64,000 bases of DNA from Anaerolineae bacterium. GTDB lineage: Bacteria; Chloroflexota; Anaerolineae; 4572-78; J111. The position numbers and the translations under genes are program-made. Below are positions 8,032 to 16,333 of the stretch, piece by piece (within the stretch, counting starts at the first letter, position 1; each line of letters opens with the position of its first letter). The stretch is from positions 42,474 through 106,473 of the forward strand of contig JAHDWA010000035.1 in NCBI GenBank assembly GCA_023382535.1. The letters run 5' to 3'. Below the pieces are notes generated by a model that was not told the origin of the DNA, made no database searches, and saw only the letters and a program-made list of their open reading frames with translations.

Positions 8032-10666
8032 GACTCATCCTTACGATAACCCCTATGTCGGCCCGCGTACTTTCACCCGGCAGGAAGGCGACCGCTTTTT
8101 TGGCCGGGAACGAGAAGCCCGCGACCTCTTCTCCCTGGTCGTTTCGGAGCGGCTGGTCCTTTTTTATGCCCAATCCGGGGCCGGTAAAAGTTCCCTGATT
8201 AATACCCGGCTGATTTCACAGTTGCAGGCGGCCGGTTTTGCCGTTTTGCCCGTGTGTCGAGTTAGCGGCGAGCTGCCGCCGGGGGTTGCCGACGTTGACA
8301 ACGTTTTCACCTTTAATTTGATGCTCAACCTGGACGAAAGCGAGAGCGATCCGCGCCGTTTCACCCATATCCCCTTAACCGATTTTCTCGCCGGGCTGAC
8401 CAGCGACGACGGCCAGCATTACTACTTTTTCGAGGCTGAAGCAGATCTAAAGGAGGCTAACGCTCAGGTTGAGGCCCTCCAATCCGTTCAAGACGGGGCT
8501 GAGGATGCGATCTACGCCGAAGTTCCCTCTGTTTTAATTATTGACCAGTTTGAGGAAATTATCACCGCGCACTCAGCCCGCTGGCAGGAACGAGAGGGTT
8601 TTTTCCGGCAACTGAATGAGGCCATGGCCGCCAATCCTCTGCTATGGGTCGTGCTGACCTTGCGGGAGGATTTTGTAGCCGCCCTTGATCCTTATGCCCC
8701 GCTCCTCAGCAACAAACTTCGCGCTCGTTTTTATATGCAGCGCATGGGTTATGAAGCCGCCCTGGAAGCCGTCGAAAAGCCCGCCGAATTTGGCGGGCGT
8801 CCTTTTGCTCCTGGCGTGGCTGAAAGTTTGGTAGACAACCTGCGGCAAGTGCGGGTTGAAGGTCAGGCCGGCACCCAGCCCGGCCAATTTGTCGAGCCGG
8901 TCCAATTGCAGGTTGTTTGTTATCAATTGTGGGAGAAGTTGAAAGAGCGGCCGGCGGGCCAGATTAGCAGCGCAGACCTCCAGGAACTCGGCAACGTGGA
9001 TACCGCCCTGGCCGAATTTTACGAGCAGGCGCTTCAGAAGACAATGGCCCAGACCGGGATTTCTGAGATGGAGCTGCGCAACTGGTTTAGCCAATATTTG
9101 ATCACCGAAGCCGGAACGCGCGGCACAGTTTACCAGGGAACCCATGATACGGCGGGTTTGCCAAACCGGGCCGTCAAATTGCTGGCCGACCAGTTTTTGC
9201 TGCGGGCCGAAATCAGGTCAGGTGGAACCTGGTATGAGCTGGTGCATGATCGTTTTGTTGAGCCAATTTTGCAGGCGAATCAAGCCTGGCGCTTGAAGCA
9301 GCCCCTCATTCAGATGGCTCAGGCGTGGGCCGATGCCGGTCACGCCGAGACTCTTCTGCTGGATGGACAGCAGCTCAACGACGCCCTGGCTTCTGACTGG
9401 CAGGGCTTGGGGCCTTTGGTCGCTCAGTTTTTGGAAGCCGGTCAAGTGGCTTACCAGGCCAAGGAAGAAATTCGTCGAGCTGAAAAAGAAACACAGCGGC
9501 AACGGGAGTTAGAAGCCGCCCGCCGCCTGGCCGAAGAAGCCGAAGCCCGCCGCCTGGCCGAAGAACTCCGCCGCCAGGAGATAGAAGCCCGGGCGCGTGA
9601 ACAGGCTGAGACCGCCGCCAAACTCCGCCAGCGAGCGGTACTGTTGGCTGTTGTCGGCGCCGTTGCCGTTCTCCTGGCAATTATTGCCGGTATATTTGGG
9701 GTAAACTCGCAGCGGAGTGCCAACTTGGCTGGCACTCAGGCCGCTGAAGCGCGCGCGGCGCAACAAACGGCTGAAGCCGAGCGCGGAATTGCCCAGGGTA
9801 ATCTGGAGTATGCCCGGCAGCTTGAGCAGCAAGCCACTCAAGCCGCCCAATTGGGCGCAACCCAGACCGCTTTGGCCGCTACGGCTGATATAGTGCAGGC
9901 TGCCCTGGCTGGGCCAACCTCCTTGCCCGAAGTTAATGGCGAGACACTAGATGTAACCTCAATCCCCTCGTCCACAGTTACCGCTACCCCTGTCGCTCCC
10001 CCTCTAACCTCAGCAACCCCACCTGCTGTGAGCACTCCCGGTCCCACCACGTCCCTCCTTCCAACCACTTCAGCAACATTGACTGCCGCCGCAAGCCCTA
10101 CTCAACTGCCGGAACAAAGGGTTACGGTGCAGGCGCTGCAAACCCAGGCGGCGCAAGTGGAAGTCGCCCAGACGGTTGTCGCTCAGGTTGCGGCCTGTCC
10201 AGTTGATACCCAGGGCGAATTTGTAGATCTCTGGCGCAAGTATCAAGAGCAGTTGGGCTGTCCCCGGCAGGCCAGCCCGGTCGGAGGTTTTTTTGCTGAA
10301 CAGCCCTTTGAGCATGGATTTATGGTTTGGTCACAACTACTCGATTTGTACGTGGTGCTTGTTGGTGACGCCGGGAGCGGCTCGATGTGGATTATTCGGC
10401 AAAGTGAGGTCACTTGGCCGGTGAATATGTCAGGGGGCAGTTGTGAGGCCGACCCACCGCCTGACCTGTTTCAGCCGGTGCGAGGCTTTGGGGGTATTTG
10501 GTGCGCCAAACCCGATATTCGTAACGCTATTGGTTTTGGGACCCAGCCGGAACGTGGGGTAAGCAGTGACCTGTTTCAGGGATTTGAGCGAGGTGCAATT
10601 CTGCGGGCTGGCGATAACTCGACCTTTGTACTTTTTGGGGATGATCAAACTTACAGGCGCGAATAA
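8018..10666 (+). CDS. nSTAND1 NTPase with TM helix and extracellular C-terminal domain
   Basis: An 882-residue paralogue of the preceding gene, near-identical in motif order: NPYVGPRTFTRQEGDRFFGR, Walker A AQSGAGKSS (about 52-59), Walker B VLIIDQFEEII. It carries an extra acidic insertion before Walker B. After the NTPase come a charged coiled coil (about 485-540), a membrane helix (about 541-565), an AQ-rich coiled coil, a Ser/Thr/Pro-rich linker (about 640-700), and a C-terminal domain with LWRKYQEQLGCPRQASP and FGDDQTYRRE that I do not recognise. It overlaps the upstream gene by 14 bases and has no obvious ribosome-binding site, so coupled translation is likely. The two copies differ completely after the membrane helix, suggesting one sensor head with two output or ligand modules. 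Confidence 0.85.
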   Translation: MEASKTHPYDNPYVGPRTFTRQEGDRFFGREREARDLFSLVVSERLVLFYAQSGAGKSSLINTRLISQLQAAGFAVLPVCRVSGELPPGVADVDNVFTFNLMLNLDESESDPRRFTHIPLTDFLAGLTSDDGQHYYFFEAEADLKEANAQVEALQSVQDGAEDAIYAEVPSVLIIDQFEEIITAHSARWQEREGFFRQLNEAMAANPLLWVVLTLREDFVAALDPYAPLLSNKLRARFYMQRMGYEAALEAVEKPAEFGGRPFAPGVAESLVDNLRQVRVEGQAGTQPGQFVEPVQLQVVCYQLWEKLKERPAGQISSADLQELGNVDTALAEFYEQALQKTMAQTGISEMELRNWFSQYLITEAGTRGTVYQGTHDTAGLPNRAVKLLADQFLLRAEIRSGGTWYELVHDRFVEPILQANQAWRLKQPLIQMAQAWADAGHAETLLLDGQQLNDALASDWQGLGPLVAQFLEAGQVAYQAKEEIRRAEKETQRQRELEAARRLAEEAEARRLAEELRRQEIEARAREQAETAAKLRQRAVLLAVVGAVAVLLAIIAGIFGVNSQRSANLAGTQAAEARAAQQTAEAERGIAQGNLEYARQLEQQATQAAQLGATQTALAATADIVQAALAGPTSLPEVNGETLDVTSIPSSTVTATPVAPPLTSATPPAVSTPGPTTSLLPTTSATLTAAASPTQLPEQRVTVQALQTQAAQVEVAQTVVAQVAACPVDTQGEFVDLWRKYQEQLGCPRQASPVGGFFAEQPFEHGFMVWSQLLDLYVVLVGDAGSGSMWIIRQSEVTWPVNMSGGSCEADPPPDLFQPVRGFGGIWCAKPDIRNAIGFGTQPERGVSSDLFQGFERGAILRAGDNSTFVLFGDDQTYRRE

Positions 10667-10711
10667 TCAGACGCATAAGGATACGAGGCTCAAGCCATTG
10701 AATAATTTCCG

Positions 10712-11335
10712 CTAACCCAAATCCGGCTGCATCATCTTAATTCGGGCCGCCTTGGCCTGCCGCACAATTTCGGCGATCTGGGGCAGGTGGCTGTCGTCGT
10801 GGGACAGACCGCGCACAAAGCGGGTCACGGCATTGGTTGGGCCAGATCCGGGCGCAACCTCATAGCTGTTATCCAGGTCCGGCGGGTCGGGCCACAGCGC
10901 CAGGCTGGCCAGGCGCATGCGCCGGCTTTCTTCCAACCGCTGCCGGCATTGAGCAATGGTCGTGACACTCTGCCAGGACACTTCAGCCCGAGAGCGGCCG
11001 TGAAACGGTACCCCCCGGGCCAATTCTGCGGCCAAAAAGGCCGACTCCTCGGACGAGGCGGTCGTGTGGACGATCACATGGCCGAGAGTCCAGGATAAAT
11101 TAACTTCGTCGGGATTAATGGCGTAGGTATCGTTGGCCCGCGGATCGTTAGGGACGAAGGTCACGTCGGTATCGGTACAGCCGGCAATTAATCCTCGCAT
11201 AGTATCAATCATCTCGTTAGTGAGACGGGCCAGGTCAGCCGGGGTCAGGTTAGCGGCCAATTGGCTGATTTTTATCTCTTTACTGCGGACAGGGGTGAAG
11301 TCGAGCATCCTGAAATAATTCCTCTCAGAGTTCAT
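10712..11335 (-). CDS. DinB-like four-helix protein
   Basis: A protein of 207 residues, or 198 if the ATG at 11308 ([13 protein letters not shown]) is used, which has a GAGAGG about 12 bases upstream. It has the DinB-superfamily pattern of a helical bundle with metal-ligand-like histidines: [18 protein letters not shown] and [18 protein letters not shown]. DinB-like enzymes include thiol-dependent S-transferases and hydrolases; the substrate here is unknown. It ends convergent with the nSTAND1 gene and sits downstream of nothing obviously related. Confidence 0.7.
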   Translation of the reverse strand: MNSERNYFRMLDFTPVRSKEIKISQLAANLTPADLARLTNEMIDTMRGLIAGCTDTDVTFVPNDPRANDTYAINPDEVNLSWTLGHVIVHTTASSEESAFLAAELARGVPFHGRSRAEVSWQSVTTIAQCRQRLEESRRMRLASLALWPDPPDLDNSYEVAPGSGPTNAVTRFVRGLSHDDSHLPQIAEIVRQAKAARIKMMQPDLG

Positions 11336-11398
11336 TTTGTTGTTGCAACTAACTGGCGAATTTTTCTCGGCGGTCAGCCGTCCGCCGTCGGCGGTCGC

Positions 11399-11944
11399 TT
11401 AATCAACCGTATCGTAATCCACGAAATCTTTGCCTTTTTCCGTGGCTAAAATATCCAAAGCGGCCACTGCGCCCGTTCCGGCGGAAATAATGGCCTGGCT
11501 GCGGGTCAGCCGGGTGCTGCGACCGACCACGTACAGCCTGTCAATCGGGCTGCGATAATTGTGGTCAACTTCAACGCCGGTGCTGGTGATCGTCAGGCCC
11601 ATGCTTTGGGCCAGTTTGATGGATTTGCCCTCGGCAATGATCAAATATTTGCCCTCGTGGCGTTCACCGCTCTCGGTAAACACGGCAAAGCCGCCAGCCG
11701 TTTTCTCAATGCCAGTGACCTGTTGGTCCCGAATTTTGGCCCCAAATTCCTGCACCTGGGCGCGGGCGACTTTTTGAAAGTCGCTGCCGGTGATCTCCGG
11801 TATACCCAGATAGTTGTGCAGCCTGGCCGAATGCATGGCCGTTTTGTTCACTCCAAAAACAGTCACGTCTTGCCCATTTTTGGCCAAAAACAGGGCCGCG
11901 CTCAATCCCGCCGGTCCATCGCCGACAATAATAACGTCGCTCAT
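11399..11944 (-). CDS. Short FAD-binding pyridine nucleotide-disulfide-type protein
   Basis: The start at 11944 is chosen because AAGGAG precedes MSDVIIVGDGPAGLSAALFL; the open frame extends to 12022 without support. The protein is 181 residues, far shorter than thioredoxin reductases (about 310). It keeps the FAD dinucleotide fold (GDGPAGLSAA) and the closing FAD motif (DRLYVVGRSTRLTRSQAII), but lacks the NADPH domain and any CxxC. Similar minimal flavoproteins exist in bacteria; electron donor and substrate are unknown. It is divergent from the TetR gene, and a 12-bp palindrome sits in the shared promoter region, so control by that regulator is likely. Confidence 0.75.
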   Translation of the reverse strand: MSDVIIVGDGPAGLSAALFLAKNGQDVTVFGVNKTAMHSARLHNYLGIPEITGSDFQKVARAQVQEFGAKIRDQQVTGIEKTAGGFAVFTESGERHEGKYLIIAEGKSIKLAQSMGLTITSTGVEVDHNYRSPIDRLYVVGRSTRLTRSQAIISAGTGAVAALDILATEKGKDFVDYDTVD

Positions 11945-12008
11945 CTTGAATTGCTCCTTAGGGTCTGATTCCCATTGACGGAATTGCTTATCTCGTTTAT
12001 AATAAAAC

Positions 12009-12020
12009 GGACTACAGTCC
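12009..12020. promoter_or_regulatory. Candidate TetR operator palindrome
   Basis: GGACTACAGTCC is an inverted repeat (GGACT/AGTCC with a 2-bp centre) between the divergent FAD-protein and TetR genes. On the reverse strand it lies between a TTGGAC -35-like box and a TATAAA -10-like box about 15 bases apart, where binding would block transcription of the FAD gene. This is typical of autoregulated TetR pairs, but no binding data exist. Confidence 0.5.
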
Positions 12021-12050
12021 AATTCTTCATTGGCAATTATAACGGCTAAA

Positions 12051-12740
12051 ATGCACCTGTCAAGAGTCAGTATGAACTTCGATAAAAGTGATATAATTCC
12101 TTTAATTCCTACTGAAAGCGCTCAGCTCCCCAAACGAGCCAAGCGAGCCGATGCGATTGCCAACCGCGAGCTTATCCTGGCCACGGCCCAGCGTTTGTTT
12201 ACCGAGCGGGGGATTGCTAATATCTGCATGGCGGCCATCGCCGAAACCGCCGGGGTGGGCAAAGGCACACTGTACCGGGGTTTTGCCAATAAAGGCGAGC
12301 TATGCCTGGCGCTGCTCGATGAAGATATGCGCGCCTTTCAGAATCAGACACTGCAAACGCTGCGAGAGAATTACCACCAACCGGCGCTGAGCCGGCTTGA
12401 CGCTTTTTTAAATAGTCTGGTCTATTTTGTCGAGCGGCAGGCCCCTTTGTTGCGTGAAGCAGAAATGCATGGGGTTCTGCAAAGTGAGACGGTAGCCGCT
12501 AATGCCTCGCCTCATCGCTGGCTGCCCTGGCTGCACCAAACCATCGGGGTTCTGTTACAACAAGCGCAGCAAAATGGGGAGACCCATGACCTGGACATTC
12601 CTTACCTGGTTGACGCTATTTTAGCTCCCCTCAGCGCCGACCTTTTCCTTTACCAGCGGGAAACCCTGGGGTTTGATTTACAGCGAATGAGCCAGGGACT
12701 GCGGCAGTTGGTCCTGGAAGGATGCCGGAAGCGCGAGTAG
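12051..12740 (+). CDS. TetR/AcrR family transcriptional regulator
   Basis: About 229 residues from ATG 12051; ATG 12072 or a TTG at 12030 are alternatives, and none has a strong ribosome-binding site. The N-terminal helix-turn-helix is typical: NRELILATAQRLFTERG, then MAAIAETAGVGKGTLYRGFANKGELCLALL. The C-terminal ligand domain is helical with no recognisable specificity. The basic stretch PKRAKRADAIANRE just before the HTH may add DNA contacts. It is divergent from the short flavoprotein and probably represses it and itself through the palindrome at 12009-12020. A terminator follows the stop codon. Confidence 0.9.
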   Translation: MHLSRVSMNFDKSDIIPLIPTESAQLPKRAKRADAIANRELILATAQRLFTERGIANICMAAIAETAGVGKGTLYRGFANKGELCLALLDEDMRAFQNQTLQTLRENYHQPALSRLDAFLNSLVYFVERQAPLLREAEMHGVLQSETVAANASPHRWLPWLHQTIGVLLQQAQQNGETHDLDIPYLVDAILAPLSADLFLYQRETLGFDLQRMSQGLRQLVLEGCRKRE

Positions 12741-12767
12741 AGCGGACAGCGCCGGGCGTCCAATGAT

Positions 12768-12806
12768 AAAAAATCCACCAGAGCTTGTTTTAGGTGGATT
12801 TTTTTA
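12768..12806 (+). terminator. Rho-independent terminator after the TetR gene
   Basis: AAAAAATCCACC (12768-12779) pairs with GGTGGATTTTTT (12793-12804) across a 13-base loop and ends in a T run. It lies 28 bases after the TetR stop. Confidence 0.85.
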
Positions 12807-12866
12807 TTTATGAACTACCGGTTAAAATAATTGGGGACACATGAGGTTCTTGTGAGCCGGGTTCCG

Positions 12867-12879
12867 AGTCAAATTGACT
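12867..12879. promoter_or_regulatory. 13-bp perfect palindrome upstream of the hybrid kinase
   Basis: AGTCAA-A-TTGACT is a perfect inverted repeat 54 bases before the hybrid histidine kinase start at 12933. It could be a regulator binding site; no partner is known. Confidence 0.35.
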
Positions 12880-12932
12880 TTCTTCAGCAAGAGTAGAAGT
12901 GCAAAGAGCAGAGCTTCTTTTTGGAGAGCCTT

Positions 12933-15119
12933 ATGGCAGACAGCTCAAATAAACAGAAACCCCTCACGCTGCGAGTTACGCCCCTCAGGATTACCCTCGT
13001 TTATTTACTGATCGGTGGATTGTGGATTGTATTTTCCGATCGCCTGGTGGCCGCCGTTGTCACTGAACCCGTTGCTCTGACCCAATTGCAGACATACAAG
13101 GGCTGGTTCTATATTATCGCTACGGCCTTACTTCTATACCTGCTCATAAGGCGCAGCATGGCGGCGCTCTCCCATTCCGAGGCAGAACTGCGGGCCATTT
13201 CCATGGAGTTACAGGCCGCCTTGCAGCGGTTGAGATTCCATGTAGAGAACTCGCCCTTAGGGGTGATAGAGTGGGACAATCATTTTCACGTTCAGGGCTG
13301 GTCACGCCAGTCCGAGCAGCTTTTTGGCTGGAAAGCTGAAGAAGTTTTAGGCAAGCATCCTGAACAGATAGGCTTTATCTATGCCGAGGATACCGAAGCA
13401 GTTAATCGGATCATTGAGTCTTTGCTTGATGGCAGCCGCTGGCGCAGTGTGAATCGAAATCGAAATTACACCAAAAACGGGACGGTGATTGATTGTGAGT
13501 GGTACGAGTCGGCGCTTTTTGATGAGACGGGTCGCTTAATCTCAATTCTCTCTCTTGTTCAGGATGTGACAGCCCGTGAACAGGCAAAACGAGCGCTGCA
13601 GGAGAGCGAAGAGCGTTTCCGGGCTACATTTGAACAGGCCGCCGTCGGCCTGGCTCATCTGGGGTTAGATGGCCGGTGGCTGCGAGTCAACCAAAAGTTA
13701 TGCGATATTATCGGCTATAGTTTTGAGGAGTTAGACCAACTTACCCTGTCCCAGCTTATCTACCCGGATGATCTTGATGCTAATCGTGAACAGGCCCAGC
13801 GCTTGGTAGCGGGGGAGACACAAACCTATTCTCTGGAGCAGCGCTATACTCGCAAAGACTCCTCCCTTGTTTGGGTTAATGTGACCGTTTCTCTGTTGCG
13901 TGATGCTTCCGGGCAGCCGAAGTATTTTATTGGCGTTGTCGAGGATATTACCGAGCGCAAGCAGTTAGAGGAGCAGTATCGCCATGCGCAAAAAATGGAA
14001 GCTATCGGTCGCCTGGCGGGCGGTGTGGCTCATGATTTCAATAACCTGCTGACGGTTATTAATGGCTACAGTGACCTGGCTTTGCACGGCCTGAGCGAGC
14101 TTGATCCGCTGCAAAAATCCATCAGAGAAATCCGCAAAGCCGGCGAACGGGCGGCCCGGTTGACCCATCAACTCCTGGCCTTCAGCCGCCAGCAGATTCT
14201 CCAGCCCGAAATCTTGAATTTAAACGAGGTCATTACCGATATCAGCAAGATGCTCACCCGGTTAATTGGTGAAGACATTGAGCTGGTGATTGTTACCAAA
14301 GCCGGCCTGGGTCGGGTCAAGGCTGATCCGGGCCAGATTGAGCAGGTCGTGATGAATTTGGCCGTTAACGCGCGCGATGCCATGCCGCAAGGGGGTAAAC
14401 TGACCATTGATCTGGCTAACGTCGAGTTGGATGAGGACTTTGCCCACCGGCACCTCCGGGTAGCGCCCGGTTCATATGTGCGCCTGGCCATCAGCGACAC
14501 CGGGGTAGGCATGGATAAAGAAACCCTTAACCGCATTTTTGAACCCTTTTTTACAACCAAAGAGCAAGGGAAAGGCACGGGACTGGGATTGGCCACGGTC
14601 TACGGAATTATCAACCAGAGCGGTGGCTCGGTCCTGGTCTACAGTGAGCCGGGTTGGGGAACCACGTTTAAAATCTACCTGCCCCAAATCAAGGAGGTGA
14701 GCCAGGCGTCTCCGGTAAGCCTGCCCCGGGAGCGCTCGTCTCAGCGGGGAGAAACAGTTTTACTGGTCGAAGATGAGCCGGGGGTGCGTAACCTGGTGCG
14801 CGACACGCTGAAAGAGGATGGCTATATTGTCCTGGATGCAAGTAACAGCGCCGAAGCCATCCTTTTGAGCGAGCAGCACCCTGACCCGATCCATCTTCTC
14901 TTGACGGATGTCGTTATGCCTGGCGTGAGCGGCCGCCAGTTGGCCGAGCGCCTGCTGCTGCAGCGGCCAAAATTAAAAATCCTTTATATGTCGGGCTACA
15001 CCGACGACGCGATTTTGCATCACGGGGTGCTGGAGCCGGGAGTCGCCTTTCTGCACAAGCCCTTTACCCTGCAACTACTTACCCGTAAGGTGCGCGATGT
15101 GCTGGATGGGATCACTTAA
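12933..15119 (+). CDS. Membrane PAS-PAS hybrid histidine kinase with receiver
   Basis: The ATG at 12933 (MADSSNKQKP) is preferred to 12921 because GGAGAG lies 5 bases before it. Of 728 residues, two N-terminal membrane helices (about 18-40 and 57-75) flank a short external loop. Two PAS domains follow (about 100-215 and 225-345; the second has LGLDGRWLRVNQKLCDIIGY). The HisKA H-box is GRLAGGVAHDFNNLLTVING; the HATPase has NLAVNARDAMPQGG and GKGTGLGLATVYGI. A C-terminal receiver has LLVEDEPGV, LLTDVVMPG and HKPFT. It probably autophosphorylates and passes phosphate to its own receiver. No cognate output regulator is adjacent. Confidence 0.92.
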   Translation: MADSSNKQKPLTLRVTPLRITLVYLLIGGLWIVFSDRLVAAVVTEPVALTQLQTYKGWFYIIATALLLYLLIRRSMAALSHSEAELRAISMELQAALQRLRFHVENSPLGVIEWDNHFHVQGWSRQSEQLFGWKAEEVLGKHPEQIGFIYAEDTEAVNRIIESLLDGSRWRSVNRNRNYTKNGTVIDCEWYESALFDETGRLISILSLVQDVTAREQAKRALQESEERFRATFEQAAVGLAHLGLDGRWLRVNQKLCDIIGYSFEELDQLTLSQLIYPDDLDANREQAQRLVAGETQTYSLEQRYTRKDSSLVWVNVTVSLLRDASGQPKYFIGVVEDITERKQLEEQYRHAQKMEAIGRLAGGVAHDFNNLLTVINGYSDLALHGLSELDPLQKSIREIRKAGERAARLTHQLLAFSRQQILQPEILNLNEVITDISKMLTRLIGEDIELVIVTKAGLGRVKADPGQIEQVVMNLAVNARDAMPQGGKLTIDLANVELDEDFAHRHLRVAPGSYVRLAISDTGVGMDKETLNRIFEPFFTTKEQGKGTGLGLATVYGIINQSGGSVLVYSEPGWGTTFKIYLPQIKEVSQASPVSLPRERSSQRGETVLLVEDEPGVRNLVRDTLKEDGYIVLDASNSAEAILLSEQHPDPIHLLLTDVVMPGVSGRQLAERLLLQRPKLKILYMSGYTDDAILHHGVLEPGVAFLHKPFTLQLLTRKVRDVLDGIT

Positions 15120-15139
15120 AAACCAACACCATCCCACGT

Positions 15140-15568
15140 TCAACTCAAATACAATTCGGCGGAAATTTGGAAAGCTTCTTCCGGTGGGCCAAAAAAGTCG
15201 CCGGAGGGAAAGATCGAGAGTTCGTATTTTTCATGACTGTAGGTATAGAAGGCAAAGCCCCAGCGTTCCTCGTCGCCAAAATAGCGCAACCGGCAGAGAT
15301 GCGTCGGCGTGTTACGCAGACGTTCCATCATCTGTTCGCGGGTTTCCGGCCAATCTTTTGGCGGCCAGTTCGGCCCCGGCGGCTCCGGTTCAGTGTAGGC
15401 GTCAATGTAACAAAACTGGCCTTTGAAGCGGATGTCGAGCCGGGAATAGTGGCTGGCAAAATGCGCCTCGGCGTAGCGGCGAAGGCGCTGCTCCGTGCGT
15501 TGTTTGACTGCCTCTGAGATTTTCACACCCCCGCTATCGGGAGCAAAGACCCATTGTTTTTGTGGCAT
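15140..15568 (-). CDS. Hypothetical protein, 142 aa
   Basis: The start at 15568 (MPQKQWVFAPDSGGVKI) fits better than the upstream ATG, which lies inside the preceding gene. The protein is rich in aromatic residues and prolines (YTEPEPPGPNWPPKDWPE) and has LCRLRYFGDEERWGFAFYTY. It is probably a compact cytosolic beta-rich domain; I do not recognise the family. It follows the upstream gene by 7 bases and is very likely cotranscribed with it. Confidence 0.6.
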   Translation of the reverse strand: MPQKQWVFAPDSGGVKISEAVKQRTEQRLRRYAEAHFASHYSRLDIRFKGQFCYIDAYTEPEPPGPNWPPKDWPETREQMMERLRNTPTHLCRLRYFGDEERWGFAFYTYSHEKYELSIFPSGDFFGPPEEAFQISAELYLS

Positions 15569-15575
15569 AACAAAT

Positions 15576-16256
15576 CTACTCCTCACTCTCGTCCTCTTCG
15601 GATATCTCATCTTCCATAAAAAACTCTGCTTCGGGGTCTAACGGAACCAAATAGTGGAAACCATCTGACCCTACGGCTTTAGTAAGTTTGGCAATGATTT
15701 TGTCAACATTGTCGTAAGGTCCGGCGACAAATAAAGGTTTACCCTCCGAGCTGCCCAGTGAAATAGAGTCAAGGCAGGCGCTTGGGTTGGCCTCGCCCAG
15801 AATCAACATGGCTTCGCGAGAATCAGGATGCGGTTCAAAACCAAACTGATGGGCATAAGCGATGCCTTCTTGAATAATCTTGGCCGCCAAATTTAGATCA
15901 GCCGAAACAAAGGGTTCGCTGGATAGAATCTTCTGGCGCTGCGTTTCGTATTCGGTATGGGAACTGAAAAGGCGAGCAAAAGCATTTTTGACACCGAGGC
16001 AGCCAAGATCAACCAAGAATACCCCCATCGCGATTTGGCCCAAAGGAGACTGGCGGGCAATCAATATCTGGACCAAGGCTGCTTCCTTATTCCACTCCTT
16101 TGATAACAGAACTTCCCGTAAAGGCCAGTCACCTGCTTGACGTAATAAAGCGCGGGCGCTCACTTGAAATAACGGTTTAACCTTGGCCAGCTTTTGTTTA
16201 CGTTTGGCCGCCTTCCGTTGCATTGCCTTTTGACGTTTCTTGGGATCTTGAGCCAT
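15576..16256 (-). CDS. Hypothetical protein with basic N-terminus and acidic tail
   Basis: The start at 16256 (MAQDPKKRQKAMQRKAAKRK) is preceded by AGGGG; the frame extends to 16307 without support. The 226-residue protein has a strongly basic, lysine/arginine-rich first 25 residues, like the leader seen before some SEC-C-like or RNA-binding proteins, a helical middle (LFQVSARALLRQAGDWPLRE) and an acidic tail (FFMEDEISEEDESEE). I do not recognise a catalytic motif. It heads a two-gene unit with the 142-residue protein downstream. Confidence 0.6.
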   Translation of the reverse strand: MAQDPKKRQKAMQRKAAKRKQKLAKVKPLFQVSARALLRQAGDWPLREVLLSKEWNKEAALVQILIARQSPLGQIAMGVFLVDLGCLGVKNAFARLFSSHTEYETQRQKILSSEPFVSADLNLAAKIIQEGIAYAHQFGFEPHPDSREAMLILGEANPSACLDSISLGSSEGKPLFVAGPYDNVDKIIAKLTKAVGSDGFHYLVPLDPEAEFFMEDEISEEDESEE

Positions 16257-16333
16257 ACTGTTTACCCCTTTTTTGCTAAAAACCAGTCTAAGTGCGCCGA
16301 GATGCACAAGAAAAATGCCTCTATAGATAATCC

